Shown: one piece after another, positions 45,939-55,344 of the stretch | Position numbering within the stretch: the first letter of the stretch is position 1 | Layout: each line of letters opens with the position of its first letter | From: Hyphomonas sp. | Lineage (GTDB): Bacteria > Pseudomonadota > Alphaproteobacteria > Caulobacterales > Hyphomonadaceae | DNA length: 64,000 bases | NCBI GenBank assembly: GCA_017792365.1 | Contig: CP051229.1 | Span: 1,426,001-1,490,000 of the forward strand | Direction: 5' to 3' | Program-made: the position numbers and the translations under genes | Notes under the pieces: generated by a model | Told to the model about the DNA's origin: nothing | What the model saw: only the letters and a program-made list of their open reading frames with translations | Database searches by the model: none

Positions 45939-46910
45939 ATGCGATTTTTCTGTACGTCCACGCTCGCGCTGACCACTTTTCTCGCCGCCGCATGCGGTCC
46001 GGACCCTGATCCGACCGCAACCGCCTCGGTCGAACCGTCCGCAGCGGCGCCCCGCTCCGAACCGGCGCAAACCCTCGCTCCGGGCGCGCCGCTCAGCGCG
46101 CGTCTCGACTGCCTGCGCGAAACCGGCGCCGCCATCGTCATCGCCCATCGCGGCGGTCCGACCCGCGACTATCCCGAGAACGCCATCGAGAGCTTCCAGC
46201 GCTCCTATGACGCAGGCGCCCTCGGCATGGAGATCGACATCGCCGAGAGCGCAGACGGCGTCCTCTTCCTGATGCACGACGACGACCTTGACCGAACGAC
46301 AACGGGGACAGGCGATGTCAGCGACACCTCCTGGGCCGACATCGAGACCCTGCGCCTCGAAACCTACAGCACGGAAACCGACTTCCGCCCGCCAACCCTC
46401 GATGCGGCGCTCGCATGGGCGGTTAAGACCAACGCGCTGGTAGAACTCGATAAGAAGCGCTCAACATCATACGACGGCATCATCGACGCGGTCGAAGCCG
46501 CCGGCGCCCAGAACAACGTCCTGCTGATCACCTACACCGACGGTCAGGCGGCCGATCTCCACGCCCGCGCCCCCGATCTCGTGATCACCGCCACCGTCAA
46601 TTCTCCCGCCCACCTCGACGAACTCATCAGCCGGGGCGTCAATCCGCAGAACCTCCTCGCCTGGACCGGCACGGAAAGGCCCGACCCCGACCTCTGGCGC
46701 GCCCTCGCCGACCGCGGCGTCGAAACCGTCTTCGGCACGCTGGGTCGCCGTGGCGACCGTCTCGACGATCTCTACTGGGAGGACCGCGACGGGTCGGAAT
46801 ACGACGCCCTCGCCGACGACGGCGCCACGTTCATCGTCACCGACTATTCCGACCGGGTGTCCCGCCAGCTGGCGCCCAGACAGGCCCGCGCCCGCGCCTG
46901 CGGCTTCTGA
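45939..46910 (+). CDS. Glycerophosphodiester phosphodiesterase, exported
   Basis: A 323-residue GDPD enzyme that hydrolyses glycerophosphodiesters to glycerol-3-phosphate and an alcohol. A signal sequence ending FLAAAC suggests a lipoprotein. Catalytic residues are visible in VIAHRGGPTRDYPENAIESF (His, Arg, Glu), GMEIDIAESADG (Glu/Asp) and FLMHDDDLDRTTTG (His). The rest of the TIM barrel follows, ending DDGATFIVTDYSDR. It acts in the periplasm in phospholipid turnover or phosphate scavenging. It is divergent from the acyl-CoA ligase gene. Confidence 0.93.
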   Translation: MRFFCTSTLALTTFLAAACGPDPDPTATASVEPSAAAPRSEPAQTLAPGAPLSARLDCLRETGAAIVIAHRGGPTRDYPENAIESFQRSYDAGALGMEIDIAESADGVLFLMHDDDLDRTTTGTGDVSDTSWADIETLRLETYSTETDFRPPTLDAALAWAVKTNALVELDKKRSTSYDGIIDAVEAAGAQNNVLLITYTDGQAADLHARAPDLVITATVNSPAHLDELISRGVNPQNLLAWTGTERPDPDLWRALADRGVETVFGTLGRRGDRLDDLYWEDRDGSEYDALADDGATFIVTDYSDRVSRQLAPRQARARACGF

Positions 46911-47273
46911 ACCGGCCAGCCGCGCCCCCGCCCCATCCCATGCCGCGCCGCAGCAAAATGCACGTGGTGCGTGCGCCAGGGCAGATGCATGTGGATTGCT
47001 GCACGATTATTCGTCGAGTTTAGACTTTCTGCGGCCAAAGGTCCTCGACGAATCTGCGAACGATTCGCTAATGAGGTCTCGCTGCGCTACGGCCCCCCAT
47101 GATATGTGTCGACTGCTGCAGCGGGTCGCATCTGGCATGAAGTCTGCGAGCGGCTCCAGATCATTTGGAGGATGGAGGCGGCGTTTCCGCCATAGCCATT
47201 AAGCATACGCGCTTCTCAGGTTATTGCGGGGCGTTGTGGATCGAAGTTAGGTCATAGACGGGGACGAACTCGA
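46911..47273. other. 363-base region upstream of pckG with a long dyad
   Basis: No gene is supported. The region is less GC-rich than its surroundings and contains the perfect 10-base inverted repeat at 47009-47053. Further downstream are short repeats (GAATCTGCGAACGATTCGC) and AT-richer bases before the pckG start. It is long enough to carry a regulated promoter and a 5' leader; I could not fix a -35/-10 pair. Confidence 0.5.
47009..47053. promoter_or_regulatory. Perfect 10-base inverted repeat upstream of pckG
   Basis: ATTCGTCGAG (47009-47018) and CTCGACGAAT (47044-47053) are exact inverse copies separated by 25 bases. No T run follows, which argues against a simple terminator. The spacing could suit a dimeric regulator bound at two helical turns or a leader hairpin. 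It lies about 220 bases before the pckG start. Confidence 0.5.
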
Positions 47274-49142
47274 ATGCAGACGACAGATGAAGCAGCAGCG
47301 GGCGCCGTCCGGACCACAGGGCAGAAAATGTTGGACATGACAGGTACACAGACACCGCCGACCAGCCACGCGAAACTGGTCAGTTGGGTTAACGACATCG
47401 CAGCCCGGACCAAGCCGGACCGCATCTACTGGTGCGATGGCTCCGACGCAGAATGGGACAGGCTGACCCGTGAACTGGTCGATGCGGGCACACTGGTCCA
47501 GCTCAACCCCGAAAAGCGTCCCAACTCCTTCTACGCCAAGTCCGACCCTAAGGACGTCGCGCGCGTCGAAAGCCGCACCTTCATCTGCTCCGAGCGTGAA
47601 GCGGACGCCGGCCCCACCAACAAGTGGATGGCCCCGGCCCAGATGCGCTCCAAGCTCGACGAGCTGTTCGACGGCTGCATGAAGGGCCGCACGATGTACG
47701 TCGTGCCGTTCTGCATGGGTCCGCTCGGCTCGAAGATCTCCGCCCTCGGCGTCGAGATCACTGACAGCCCATACGTCGCCCTCTCGATGCGCGTGATGAC
47801 CCGCATGGGCAAGGCCGCCTTGGAAGAGCTTGGCGACGACGGCTTCTTCGTCCCCTGCGTCCACACCGTCGGCGCTCCGCTTGCCGATGGCGAGAAGGAC
47901 GTGCCGTGGCCCTGCAACGAAGAGAAATACATCGTCCACTTCCCGGAGACCCGCGAGATCTGGTCGTACGGTTCGGGCTATGGCGGCAACGCCCTGCTCG
48001 GCAAGAAATGCTACGCGCTGCGGATCGCCTCCGTCATGGCGCGCGACGAGGGCTGGCTGGCCGAGCACATGCTCATCCTCAAGCTCACCTCGCCGGAGAA
48101 CGAAGTGAAGTATGTCGCCGCCGCCTTCCCGTCGGCCTGCGGCAAGACCAACCTCGCCATGCTCGAGCCGACGCTCGAAGGCTGGAAAGCCGAAACCATC
48201 GGCGACGACATCGCCTGGATGCGCTTTGGCGATGACGGCCGTCTCTACGCCATCAACCCGGAAGCCGGCTTCTTCGGCGTCGCCCCCGGCACCTCGGCCC
48301 TCACCAACAACAACGCGCTCAAGTCGTGCGACAAGAACACCATCTTCACCAACGTCGCGCTCACCGACGATGGCGACGTCTGGTGGGAAGGCCTCTCGAA
48401 AGAGCCGCCGGAAGGTCTCACCGACTGGCGCGGCCGCAAGTGGTCGCCGTCTATGGGCGAGCCCGCCGCACACCCTAACGCACGCTTCGCCTGCCCGGCA
48501 GGCCAGTGCCCCGTGATCGCCGAAGAGTGGGAGAACCCCGCCGGCGTTCCGATCAGCGCCATCCTGTTCGGCGGTCGCCGCGCATCGGCCATCCCGCTGG
48601 TCAACGAAGCGTTCGACTGGGAGCACGGCGTCTTCATGGGCGCGACCGTCGCCTCCGAAGGCACCGCCGCGGCCGAGAACAAGGTCGGCGAACTGCGCCG
48701 CGACCCGTTCGCCATGCTGCCCTTCTGCGGCTACAACATGGGCGATTATTTCGGCCACTGGCTGAAGGTCGGCCAGAGCGCGCCTGACCAGTCCAAGCTG
48801 CCGAAGATCTTCTTCGTCAACTGGTTCCGCAAGGACGAGAACGGCAAGTTCGTCTGGCCGGGTTTCGGCGAGAACAGCCGCGTCCTCAAGTGGATCTTCC
48901 AGCGCATCGACAACAAGGTCGAAGCCGTCGACACCGAGATCGGCCGCCTGCCGGCCAAGTCCTCGCTCGACGTCTCAGGTCTCGGCATGACCGACAGCCA
49001 GCTCGACCTCCTGCTCACGGTCGACAAGGACATCTGGCGCGACGAAGCCTCGAAAATCCCGCCCTTCTTCGAAAAGTTCGGCGACCACACCCCCAAGGCG
49101 CTCTGGAAACAGCACGCCGACCTGGAAAAGCGCCTGGCCTAG
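47274..49142 (+). CDS. pckG: Phosphoenolpyruvate carboxykinase (GTP)
   Basis: A 622-residue GTP-type PEPCK that turns oxaloacetate into phosphoenolpyruvate, the entry to gluconeogenesis from acids and fatty acids. The P-loop block [14 protein letters not shown] (about residue 285) holds the family Cys. Other family blocks are [28 protein letters not shown] and [14 protein letters not shown]. An in-frame ATG at 47328 would remove an 18-residue leader. It is monocistronic, with a long upstream region and a clear terminator downstream. Many alphaproteobacteria use the unrelated ATP enzyme instead. Confidence 0.95.
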   Translation: MQTTDEAAAGAVRTTGQKMLDMTGTQTPPTSHAKLVSWVNDIAARTKPDRIYWCDGSDAEWDRLTRELVDAGTLVQLNPEKRPNSFYAKSDPKDVARVESRTFICSEREADAGPTNKWMAPAQMRSKLDELFDGCMKGRTMYVVPFCMGPLGSKISALGVEITDSPYVALSMRVMTRMGKAALEELGDDGFFVPCVHTVGAPLADGEKDVPWPCNEEKYIVHFPETREIWSYGSGYGGNALLGKKCYALRIASVMARDEGWLAEHMLILKLTSPENEVKYVAAAFPSACGKTNLAMLEPTLEGWKAETIGDDIAWMRFGDDGRLYAINPEAGFFGVAPGTSALTNNNALKSCDKNTIFTNVALTDDGDVWWEGLSKEPPEGLTDWRGRKWSPSMGEPAAHPNARFACPAGQCPVIAEEWENPAGVPISAILFGGRRASAIPLVNEAFDWEHGVFMGATVASEGTAAAENKVGELRRDPFAMLPFCGYNMGDYFGHWLKVGQSAPDQSKLPKIFFVNWFRKDENGKFVWPGFGENSRVLKWIFQRIDNKVEAVDTEIGRLPAKSSLDVSGLGMTDSQLDLLLTVDKDIWRDEASKIPPFFEKFGDHTPKALWKQHADLEKRLA

Positions 49143-49166
49143 GCAGCGCCCAGACAGAACCACAAA

Positions 49167-49194
49167 AGGCCCGCCCAACCCGCGGGCCTTTTTT
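49167..49194 (+). terminator. Intrinsic terminator of pckG
   Basis: AGGCCCGC (49167-49174) pairs with GCGGGCCT (49182-49189) around a 7-base loop and runs into six T (49189-49194). It sits 25 bases after the pckG stop. Four A (49164-49167) on the left side would let it work in the opposite direction as well. Confidence 0.9.
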
Positions 49195-49295
49195 CGTCAG
49201 ATGAGCCGAAAGACCGCTGCGGTCAAAACCAGGAGCGCGCAGTCACCAGCATCCGACGCGGCTGTGACGGTGGTCCAGCTGCACAAAGGCTCGCT

Positions 49296-50009
49296 CTAGC
49301 GACCAACCTCAAGGCTGATGAGATACGGGATGAACACGTCCATGCTGAGGGCGCCAGACGGCTGACTGATCACTCGAGACTCCAGTCCCGTAACCGTAAC
49401 TTTGTCCGCTCCCATAGCCGCCTGCAGCTGTTCCACTTCATCCGATATACTCTGAAGCAGGTCAGCGCGGTGTTCGTCTAATCCCCGCAGCCCCAGAAAC
49501 TGCTCGTCGTCGCTGAAACATTCTACCCGTCCACGGAACGCCATCCCGTCTAGGGCGCTTTCAACACGACCTTTTACTCCCTCGAAATTTTCATTATCCC
49601 GAATATCAACGGCGAGGGTCAAATCGAAACCTCCCCCGGCCTGATAGCCAAACTCGGAATAGATCTCGTCGAACGAAACCGTTTCCATCGGCACGATTTC
49701 ATAGCCCGCTTCGCCGCCATTGAGTTCAAACCCGTCAGTCCTGCGGTCCCAATCGAGCAGCGACTCGAACGTCCCCTCCAATTCTCGTCGCCGGTCTGCG
49801 ACGTCGCGAGTTGAGCTTTGACAGGTTAGTCCGAATTGCACGAAGTCGGCAGGCACGCGCAGAAAGACATTAGGGGTTTTCTGGAGGTCTTCTGGATTAA
49901 GACGAGTGGCCGTAACCACCACGTTGGCAGTGCGGTCCTGAGCGTCAGCTCCAAAGACCAGCATGGGCGCGATTCCGAACGCTACCGCCCACCTTCTCAG
50001 AACAACCAT
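49296..50009 (-). CDS. Exported protein, possible SIMPL/DUF541-like
   Basis: A 237-residue protein with a signal peptide (MVVLRRWAVAFGIAPMLVFG, then ADAQ). The mature part has paired beta/helix blocks: NVVVTATRLNPEDL, FESLLDWDRRTDGFELNGGEAGYEIVPMETV, DIRDNENFEGVKGRVESALDGMAF and KVTVTGLESRV. The arrangement hints at SIMPL/DUF541 folds but is not decisive. ATG 50009 is chosen because of GGGAGGGCGAG just ahead. GC content is lower than around it. Periplasmic; function unknown. Confidence 0.6.
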   Translation of the reverse strand: MVVLRRWAVAFGIAPMLVFGADAQDRTANVVVTATRLNPEDLQKTPNVFLRVPADFVQFGLTCQSSTRDVADRRRELEGTFESLLDWDRRTDGFELNGGEAGYEIVPMETVSFDEIYSEFGYQAGGGFDLTLAVDIRDNENFEGVKGRVESALDGMAFRGRVECFSDDEQFLGLRGLDEHRADLLQSISDEVEQLQAAMGADKVTVTGLESRVISQPSGALSMDVFIPYLISLEVGR

Positions 50010-50129
50010 CTCGCCCTCCCTCATGACGCTCGCAAGCTCGCATGACGAAGGGTCTTTTGAAAGCGCGGCCAATGTCTTGGCGGTCGCTGATCTGCGCCGG
50101 CCCTCTGACCGAGAGGCCAATAGGCGCCC

Positions 50130-50675
50130 CTACTTCCACTTGATCGAACAGCCCATCGAAGCGTGCTGCTGCTCCGGTCCCTTGCCGGTCTCCGCGATCT
50201 GCTTCATCGCCTCGAACAGGTCGCGGCGCGCATGCGGTTCTTCCTTGATGCCGCCGCTGTCGATCCGCCCGCGATATTCCAGCACCCCATCCGCGTTGAA
50301 GCCGAAGAAGTCCGGCGTGCACACCGCGTGATAGGCTTTCGCCACGCTCTGGTCCTCGTCGTGCAGGTAGGGAAACTCCATCCCGTGCTCGTCCGAGAAC
50401 TTCTTCATGTTGTCGAACGAGTCCTCCGGATAGACCGCCGCATCGTTCGAACAGATCGCAACGCTCTTCACGCCCAGCGCCTCAAGCTCCTGCGCATCGC
50501 GCACGATCCGCCGGATCGCACCCTGCACGTAGGGACAGTGATTGCAGATGAACATCACCAGCGTCCCCTTCTCCCCGCGCACGTCCTTCAGCGCCCACTG
50601 GCCGCCATCCACTCCCGGCAGGCTGAAATCCTCGATTCGGGCGCCCAACCCGCCGCTGGCTTGCTCCAGGCTCAT
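50130..50675 (-). CDS. Thioredoxin/peroxiredoxin-like protein (AhpC/TSA fold)
   Basis: A 181-residue thioredoxin-fold protein with active site MFICNHCPYVQGA (CxxC), an N-terminal redoxin start (ARIEDFSLPGVDGGQWALKDVRGE) and YHAVCTPDFFGFNADG containing the cis-Pro. This is the common 'thioredoxin family protein' with CNHCPYV, likely a cytosolic thiol reductase or peroxidase. No signal peptide. It is followed downstream on the same strand by the exported SIMPL-like gene. Confidence 0.88.
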   Translation of the reverse strand: MSLEQASGGLGARIEDFSLPGVDGGQWALKDVRGEKGTLVMFICNHCPYVQGAIRRIVRDAQELEALGVKSVAICSNDAAVYPEDSFDNMKKFSDEHGMEFPYLHDEDQSVAKAYHAVCTPDFFGFNADGVLEYRGRIDSGGIKEEPHARRDLFEAMKQIAETGKGPEQQHASMGCSIKWK

Positions 50676-50772
50676 GGCTCATCTCCTCTGCATGCGCTTT
50701 CGCATCAACGCCCCAACCGCCGCCGCGTTCGCCGCACGGGAACCGCGATCACGCCTGAACGTTCGCTAGACC

Positions 50773-51000
50773 ATGACCGACAGCTCAAACCTCTCCAAGG
50801 GAGACCGCGTCTCATGGGCCCACGCCCAGGGACGCTCCACCGGACGCATCGTCCGCAAGCTCACCAGCGACACCACGATAAAGGACTTCAAGGTCTCCGC
50901 ATCCGAGGATGACCCGCGCTTCCTGGTTGAGAGCGAAGACACCGCCGAACAGGCCGCACACAAACCCGAAGCCCTGCGCAAACTCGAAAAGCAGGACTAG
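50773..51000 (+). CDS. DUF2945 (HVA1/Tudor-like) small protein
   Basis: A 75-residue protein matching the DUF2945 pattern: GDRVSWAHAQGRSTGRIVRKLTSD, then FKVSASEDDPRFLVESEDTAEQAAHKPEALRKLE. The short beta-barrel may bind nucleic acid or protein; its role in bacteria is unknown. Its stop overlaps the stop of the convergent MmcQ-like gene by the four bases CTAG. Confidence 0.85.
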   Translation: MTDSSNLSKGDRVSWAHAQGRSTGRIVRKLTSDTTIKDFKVSASEDDPRFLVESEDTAEQAAHKPEALRKLEKQD

Positions 51001-51371
51001 CCCGCCAGCCCCAGCTCGGCCCGCAACCGCTTCGGCAATCCTTCCGCGACCAGCGCGTGAGACGCTTCAAGGTATTGCTTGAGATCCTTGGCATTCAGCC
51101 CGCCCTTCAGGTCAGCCTGGATCCACTTCATTCCGCGCGACGCCAGATACGGCGCCGGCCGGCACCCCGGCGCATCGCGCAACACCTCCCATCCAATATC
51201 GGAAACCTTGAACGAAACGCCGGGCCCGTTCTCCCCCTCATGCCCGCCGATCGCAAACACCTTGAAGGTCTTCTCGGTCCCGACCTTCCACACATCCGCA
51301 TTGCCCCACTGCACAACGTGGAATGCCGAGGGCAGCGTGGCGCAGAATGCATTGTATTGGTCGAGCGTCAT
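50997..51371 (-). CDS. MmcQ/YjbR family DNA-binding-like protein
   Basis: A 124-residue protein of the MmcQ/YjbR (DUF419) family: TLDQYNAFCATLPSAFHVVQWGNADVWKVGTEKTFKVFAIGG, then ASRGMKWIQADLKGGLNAKDLKQYLEASHALVAEGLPKRLRAELGL. It has a CyaY-like fold and was proposed to bind DNA in relatives. ATG 51371 is preferred over an in-frame TTG at 51383. Convergent CTAG overlap with the DUF2945 gene. Confidence 0.88.
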   Translation of the reverse strand: MTLDQYNAFCATLPSAFHVVQWGNADVWKVGTEKTFKVFAIGGHEGENGPGVSFKVSDIGWEVLRDAPGCRPAPYLASRGMKWIQADLKGGLNAKDLKQYLEASHALVAEGLPKRLRAELGLAG

Positions 51372-51466
51372 GCCGACACCCAATCAGCCGATCGTTCCTC
51401 AGACAACCGACAACCTGCCGCCAACCCCAACGCCCGCAGCGTCCACACAGCCCACCCCACCCGCAT

Positions 51467-51592
51467 CCCCCGCGCAGGCGGGGGTCCGGCCAGCGCGCGA
51501 AGCGCGCTCACCAATCCCACGGTAAAGACAGTGCTGCGCACGATATAGATAGGCTGCTTTGCAGCCTGCCCAGACCCCCGCCTTCGCGGGGG
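51467..51592. repeat. Composite palindromic repeat (BIME-like)
   Basis: Two inverted copies of a hairpin, CCCCCGC-GCAG-GCGGGGG (51467-51484) and CCCCCGC-CTTC-GCGGGGG (51575-51592), flank a central AGGCTGC-TTT-GCAGCCT hairpin (51551-51567). Head-to-head REP units around a short spacer are the usual composite arrangement. It lies between the MmcQ-like and cyclase genes, near the cyclase 3' end. Confidence 0.7.
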
Positions 51593-51625
51593 ATACGGAA
51601 CGCGAAAGCCAGCCAGCTAAAGCGC

Positions 51626-52570
51626 CTACCCGATCGCCACCGGATTGACGACAATCTGCACCGTCCCCTCGAACCGCGGCGGCGCAGCAACGAACATAAA
51701 TTCGTTCAGCCCGTCAGCCGCCAGTCCGCGCGTATCGATCGTCTCCAGAATATAGGTGCCGGTCTTCGCCAGCATCGCCTGGTGAACGACAAACGCCCGC
51801 GCCGGGTCCTCGAACGGGATCACCTCCAGTGCAGCCGTATCTGCGCCAATCGCGACAACGCCAAGACTGATCAGATATTCCGCACCGCCCAGACCAATGC
51901 CGGGTTGCGTCGCAACAAAGCCGCCCGGATCGCTCTCCATCTTCGCGCCCATCCAGCCAGTGTGGAACAGCACCACATCGCCCTTGTTGATGGTCACGCC
52001 CTGCGCATCGGCCGCCGCGCGGATCTCCGCCTCGTTGAACGCCTGCCCGGCCTCCAGCGCATCGACGCCGAAATGCTTCGTCATGTCGATCATCACGCCG
52101 CGCGTCACGAACGGCGGCACGCCGGCAAGGTCCAGCTCGTGCGAGTGCGCAAGATCGGTATACGGCACGCCGTTATAGGCGCGGTTGTCGATGCCAAGAT
52201 GGGCCAGTCCGTCGATCTGCGTGCCGATCCCCATCGACAGCGTGACCTTCTCGTCGAACGCCGTCACCCGCTCCGACCCGTCAGAGCTCGTGATGTCGGC
52301 AGCAGACGGTATGCGCTCCACGATATATTCGCGCCCCGGATAGGCCGGCGTCTCCGGCCCGGTCTTCACGCCGAGCTGGTAAACCTTGCCGGTCTTCACC
52401 AACCCGGCCGCCGCCACCACGCCTTCAGGTGAGAGATTGTTGGCCGCCCCCAGCCGGTCTTCCTCGCCATAGGGCGACTTCGCCCAGTCCGGCTCGGCGA
52501 CCTGCGCGATCGCCCCTTCAGAACAGAAAGACATGGCGACAGCCGCCGCCAGACGCTTCATCGGGCCCAT
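51626..52570 (-). CDS. Cyclase-family (kynurenine formamidase-like) hydrolase, exported
   Basis: A 314-residue protein with a signal peptide (MKRLAAAVAMSFCSEGAIA). The cyclase-fold metal motif, normally HxGTHxDxPxH, reads GIGTQIDGLAH: Gln replaces the first-shell His while Asp and the last His remain. Other blocks are KGDVVLFHTGWMG and GVVAIGADTAALE. Several exported bacterial cyclase homologues share GTQ, so the change is probably subfamily-wide. It likely hydrolyses an amide or lactone in the periplasm; substrate unknown. GGGAGGAA precedes ATG 52570. Confidence 0.85.
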   Translation of the reverse strand: MGPMKRLAAAVAMSFCSEGAIAQVAEPDWAKSPYGEEDRLGAANNLSPEGVVAAAGLVKTGKVYQLGVKTGPETPAYPGREYIVERIPSAADITSSDGSERVTAFDEKVTLSMGIGTQIDGLAHLGIDNRAYNGVPYTDLAHSHELDLAGVPPFVTRGVMIDMTKHFGVDALEAGQAFNEAEIRAAADAQGVTINKGDVVLFHTGWMGAKMESDPGGFVATQPGIGLGGAEYLISLGVVAIGADTAALEVIPFEDPARAFVVHQAMLAKTGTYILETIDTRGLAADGLNEFMFVAAPPRFEGTVQIVVNPVAIG

Positions 52571-52675
52571 GGCCTATTCCTCCCAGTGCACTTGCCGCAG
52601 CGTCTTACGCGCCGTCAGCGAAGCCGTTGCGAGAACTTTGCCACACGCCTTACGCGCACGCCAACCCCTTCGCGC

Positions 52676-53353
52676 TCAAGGATACAGCCGCGCCCGGCTC
52701 CAGTCCTCATCAGCGTTCGCACGTGTGAACTCCAGCCGGTCATGCAGCCTGAACGGCCGGTCCCGCCAGAACTCGATCCGCGTCGGAACCACGCGATATC
52801 CCTTCCAGTGCGGCGGCCGCGGCGTCGTCCCGATGCCATACTTGGCGGCAAACCCGGCGATGCGCTTCTCCAGCTCGAACCGCCCCTCCATCGGCCGCGA
52901 CTGCTGGCTGGCCCACGCCCCGATCTGGCTGTCCTTGGCGCGCGAGTGGAAGTAGGCGTCCGCCTCTTCGTCGGTCACGTTGAACACCGGCCCCGACACC
53001 CGCACCTGCCGCCGCAGCGACTTCCAGTGAAAGCACAGCGCCGCCACCGGATTGCGATCCAGCTGCGTGCCCTTCCGGCTCTCCGCATTGGTGTAAAAGT
53101 CGAACCCCTTGAACGACACGCCCTTCAGCAACACCATCCGCACGTCGGGAAATCCGGTGTCGTCCGCCGTCGCCAGCGCCATGGCGTTCGGATCGTTCGG
53201 CTCGGATGCCTTCGCCGCCTCGAACCATTCCTGAAACAGCGCCAGCGGATCAACCTGCTTGAACCACGCGCCGTCATCCGGCGACTTCGCCGCCTTCTCG
53301 GCATACTCCTCAGCACTCGGCGTCGGCGGGATGGTGTTGTCTGACTTGGCCAT
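52676..53353 (-). CDS. pdxH: Pyridoxamine 5'-phosphate oxidase
   Basis: A 225-residue FMN enzyme converting pyridoxine or pyridoxamine phosphate to PLP. Conserved blocks: [70 protein letters not shown] and the C-terminal signature ending LHDRLEF...WSRARLYP. Length and ending match the family exactly. It is 39 bases from the small membrane protein gene on the same strand. Confidence 0.95.
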   Translation of the reverse strand: MAKSDNTIPPTPSAEEYAEKAAKSPDDGAWFKQVDPLALFQEWFEAAKASEPNDPNAMALATADDTGFPDVRMVLLKGVSFKGFDFYTNAESRKGTQLDRNPVAALCFHWKSLRRQVRVSGPVFNVTDEEADAYFHSRAKDSQIGAWASQQSRPMEGRFELEKRIAGFAAKYGIGTTPRPPHWKGYRVVPTRIEFWRDRPFRLHDRLEFTRANADEDWSRARLYP

Positions 53354-53392
53354 ATCCCTGACTACCAGAAATCTCGCGCGTTCCGAGTGTCG

Positions 53393-53710
53393 CTATTCTG
53401 CTCGCTGAACATAAAATCCCATGCCGATTTCAGCGGCTGTCACACCCCGCTTCCACCCTTCCAGTTGAGCCCAGCTTTCTGGTAAAGCGCCGCGTTTTCT
53501 GTTCCAGGCAAACCGAAGATAGGCAAATGCGAACAGGACGGCATACAGAACAAGATATACGGCCATGAACGCCCAGAGAAGCAGGTAGCCGGCGTCGGGA
53601 TTGGCCGGTCGAAAGATGAAGATGCAGGCCAGGACGGAAAAGACCGTATAACGGGCGCCGACAACGAACGCGAAGCCGCCCCAAAACGCGATTGAGGTCG
53701 GCCCTCGCAT
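53393..53710 (-). CDS. Small three-helix membrane protein, unknown
   Basis: A 105-residue protein with three hydrophobic segments (about residues 8-32, 42-64 and a shorter one before) and a charged end (RFAWNRKRGALPESWAQLEGWKRG). GC content is lower than neighbours. A GGGGG stretch ahead of the ATG may serve as the ribosome site. It lies between the glutathione peroxidase and pdxH genes on the same strand. No family recognised. Confidence 0.55.
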   Translation of the reverse strand: MRGPTSIAFWGGFAFVVGARYTVFSVLACIFIFRPANPDAGYLLLWAFMAVYLVLYAVLFAFAYLRFAWNRKRGALPESWAQLEGWKRGVTAAEIGMGFYVQRAE

Positions 53711-53738
53711 AGGTGCCCCCGGCCCGGATTAGGTTTGC

Positions 53739-54395
53739 CTACGAGTTCAGCTCAGCATCAATCGCCTGCGCCAGCTCAGGAGCGTCCGGCGCGGTCTTGG
53801 TCGGGAAGGCGGCCTTGGCCATGCCGTCCTTGCCGATCAGCACCTTGTGGAAGTTCCACTTCGGCACCGCCGCCTCGCCAAGATGCGCCTCGGCCCACTT
53901 GTAGATCTCGCCGGCCTTGTCGCCTTTCACGTGATCCTTCGCGGCCATCGGGAACGTCACGCCGAAATTCAGCGCGCAGAACTCGGCAATGTCTTCGGCC
54001 TCGCCGAATTCCTGCCCCATGAAGTCGCCAGACGGCACGCCGACGACAACGAGGCCCTCATCCTTCTTTGCCTCGTAAAGCGCCTGAAGGCCTTCATATT
54101 GCGGCGTGTACCCGCACTTGGAGGCCGTGTTGACCAAGAGAACCGCCTTGCCCTCGAACGCAGACATCGGCACCTGTCCGCCCAGCAATCCGTCCATCGT
54201 GATCGGATAGACCGAGCCTTCCGCCCAGCCGCCTTCCGGCGCAGCCTTGGCTTCCAGCTGCTGGTTCGCCCGCACCGCCTCGATCAGCGCCGCGCTCTCT
54301 TCTGCCGACATCGTCTTGGTCTCCTGAGCCGAACACGCGGCCGTCACCGCCGTCATGGCCGCCCCTACCAGTACGCCAATCGCAATCCTGCGCAT
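53739..54395 (-). CDS. Glutathione peroxidase-like protein, exported
   Basis: A 218-residue thioredoxin-fold peroxidase with a lipobox-like signal (TAVTAAC). The active-site Cys is in VNTASKCGYTPQYEGLQALY. The expected Gln/Trp partners appear in PSGDFMGQEFG and PKWNFHKVLIGKDG. It reduces peroxides, probably with thioredoxin, in the periplasm. An extra segment of about 45 residues precedes the core domain. ATG 54395 follows GGAGGG; an upstream ATG at 54455 lacks that support. Confidence 0.9.
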   Translation of the reverse strand: MRRIAIGVLVGAAMTAVTAACSAQETKTMSAEESAALIEAVRANQQLEAKAAPEGGWAEGSVYPITMDGLLGGQVPMSAFEGKAVLLVNTASKCGYTPQYEGLQALYEAKKDEGLVVVGVPSGDFMGQEFGEAEDIAEFCALNFGVTFPMAAKDHVKGDKAGEIYKWAEAHLGEAAVPKWNFHKVLIGKDGMAKAAFPTKTAPDAPELAQAIDAELNS

Positions 54396-54478
54396 GAAAT
54401 CCCTCCAGTTCTGCTCGATACGAGCTTCCGACCCTATTTTACGTATGTCCAGCAATCATGGATCAAATCGCCGCGACG

Positions 54479-55240
54479 CTAGATGACCATCCCGCCATCG
54501 ACCCGCACCACCTGCCCGGTCACATAGCTCGCCTCGTCCGACGCCAGGAACGCAACGACATTCGCCACTTCCTGCGCGCTGCCCCAGCGCTTCTCCAGCG
54601 GCACCAGCCGCCCCATCCGCTCCAGCGTCTTGTCGCGCTCAAGGCCCTTGTCGAACGCCGTCTTCCACATCCCGTCATCGATCACGCCCGGCGCCACCGC
54701 GTTCACCCGCACGCCCCGGCGCCCCATGTCGATCGACGCATTGCGCGTGAACGAGTTCACCGCGCCCTTCGATGTCGAATAGGCGATCTGCCCCACTGCG
54801 CCCGAGAACGACGACACCGACGACACATTCACCACCGACCCCTTCTTCGCGATCAGCGCCGCCGACAGCGCATCGGTGAGAAGGATCAGGTTGCGCACAT
54901 TCACGTTCAGCGTCTTGTCGAGCCCCGCTGCCGTTACCTCGCCCATTTGCTGCGCTTCCGACACCCCAGCATTGTTCACCAGCACATCGACCTTTTCGCT
55001 GAGCGCCAGAACGCCGTCGCCCGCTACCTTCCAGCCATCCTCCGCCGCGAGGTCCGCCTCGACCACCTCGGCCCCGCCGCCAAGCTCCTTCGCCAGCGCC
55101 TTCATCTTGTCCGCCGAGCGCGCCACCATGATCACCCGCGCCCCGCCCCCCGCCAGCGTCCGCGCAATCGCCTCCCCAATCCCCCGGCTCGCACCAGTGA
55201 CTACGGCAGTCTTTCCGGAAAAATCAAAGCTCACGCGCAC
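54479..55240 (-). CDS. SDR-family oxidoreductase (FabG-like)
   Basis: A 253-residue classical short-chain dehydrogenase. [14 protein letters not shown] is the cofactor motif, NNAGVS follows, and the catalytic Ser lies in [12 protein letters not shown] with YSTSKGA (YxxxK). The ending [14 protein letters not shown] is standard. Arg in the SRGIG and ARS positions suggests NADP(H) preference. The start is GTG (55240 or 55234). It is divergent from aroC. The substrate, a 3-ketoacyl thioester or other alcohol/ketone, is not determinable. Confidence 0.9.
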   Translation of the reverse strand: MRVSFDFSGKTAVVTGASRGIGEAIARTLAGGGARVIMVARSADKMKALAKELGGGAEVVEADLAAEDGWKVAGDGVLALSEKVDVLVNNAGVSEAQQMGEVTAAGLDKTLNVNVRNLILLTDALSAALIAKKGSVVNVSSVSSFSGAVGQIAYSTSKGAVNSFTRNASIDMGRRGVRVNAVAPGVIDDGMWKTAFDKGLERDKTLERMGRLVPLEKRWGSAQEVANVVAFLASDEASYVTGQVVRVDGGMVI

Positions 55241-55344
55241 ACTCCCTCATGTTTTCGCGCGACGCTACGCCTTGCGGCCCGGCGATCAAGCTTCAATCGG
55301 CTGACACTGGCCAAACCCCGCAAATTGCGCTTCAAGCTCACCCC

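Noticed and set aside
46844-47038. Possible 64-codon minus-strand gene upstream of pckG
   Set aside because: It has no ribosome site or family pattern and overlaps the end of the GDPD gene. It is better read as non-coding.
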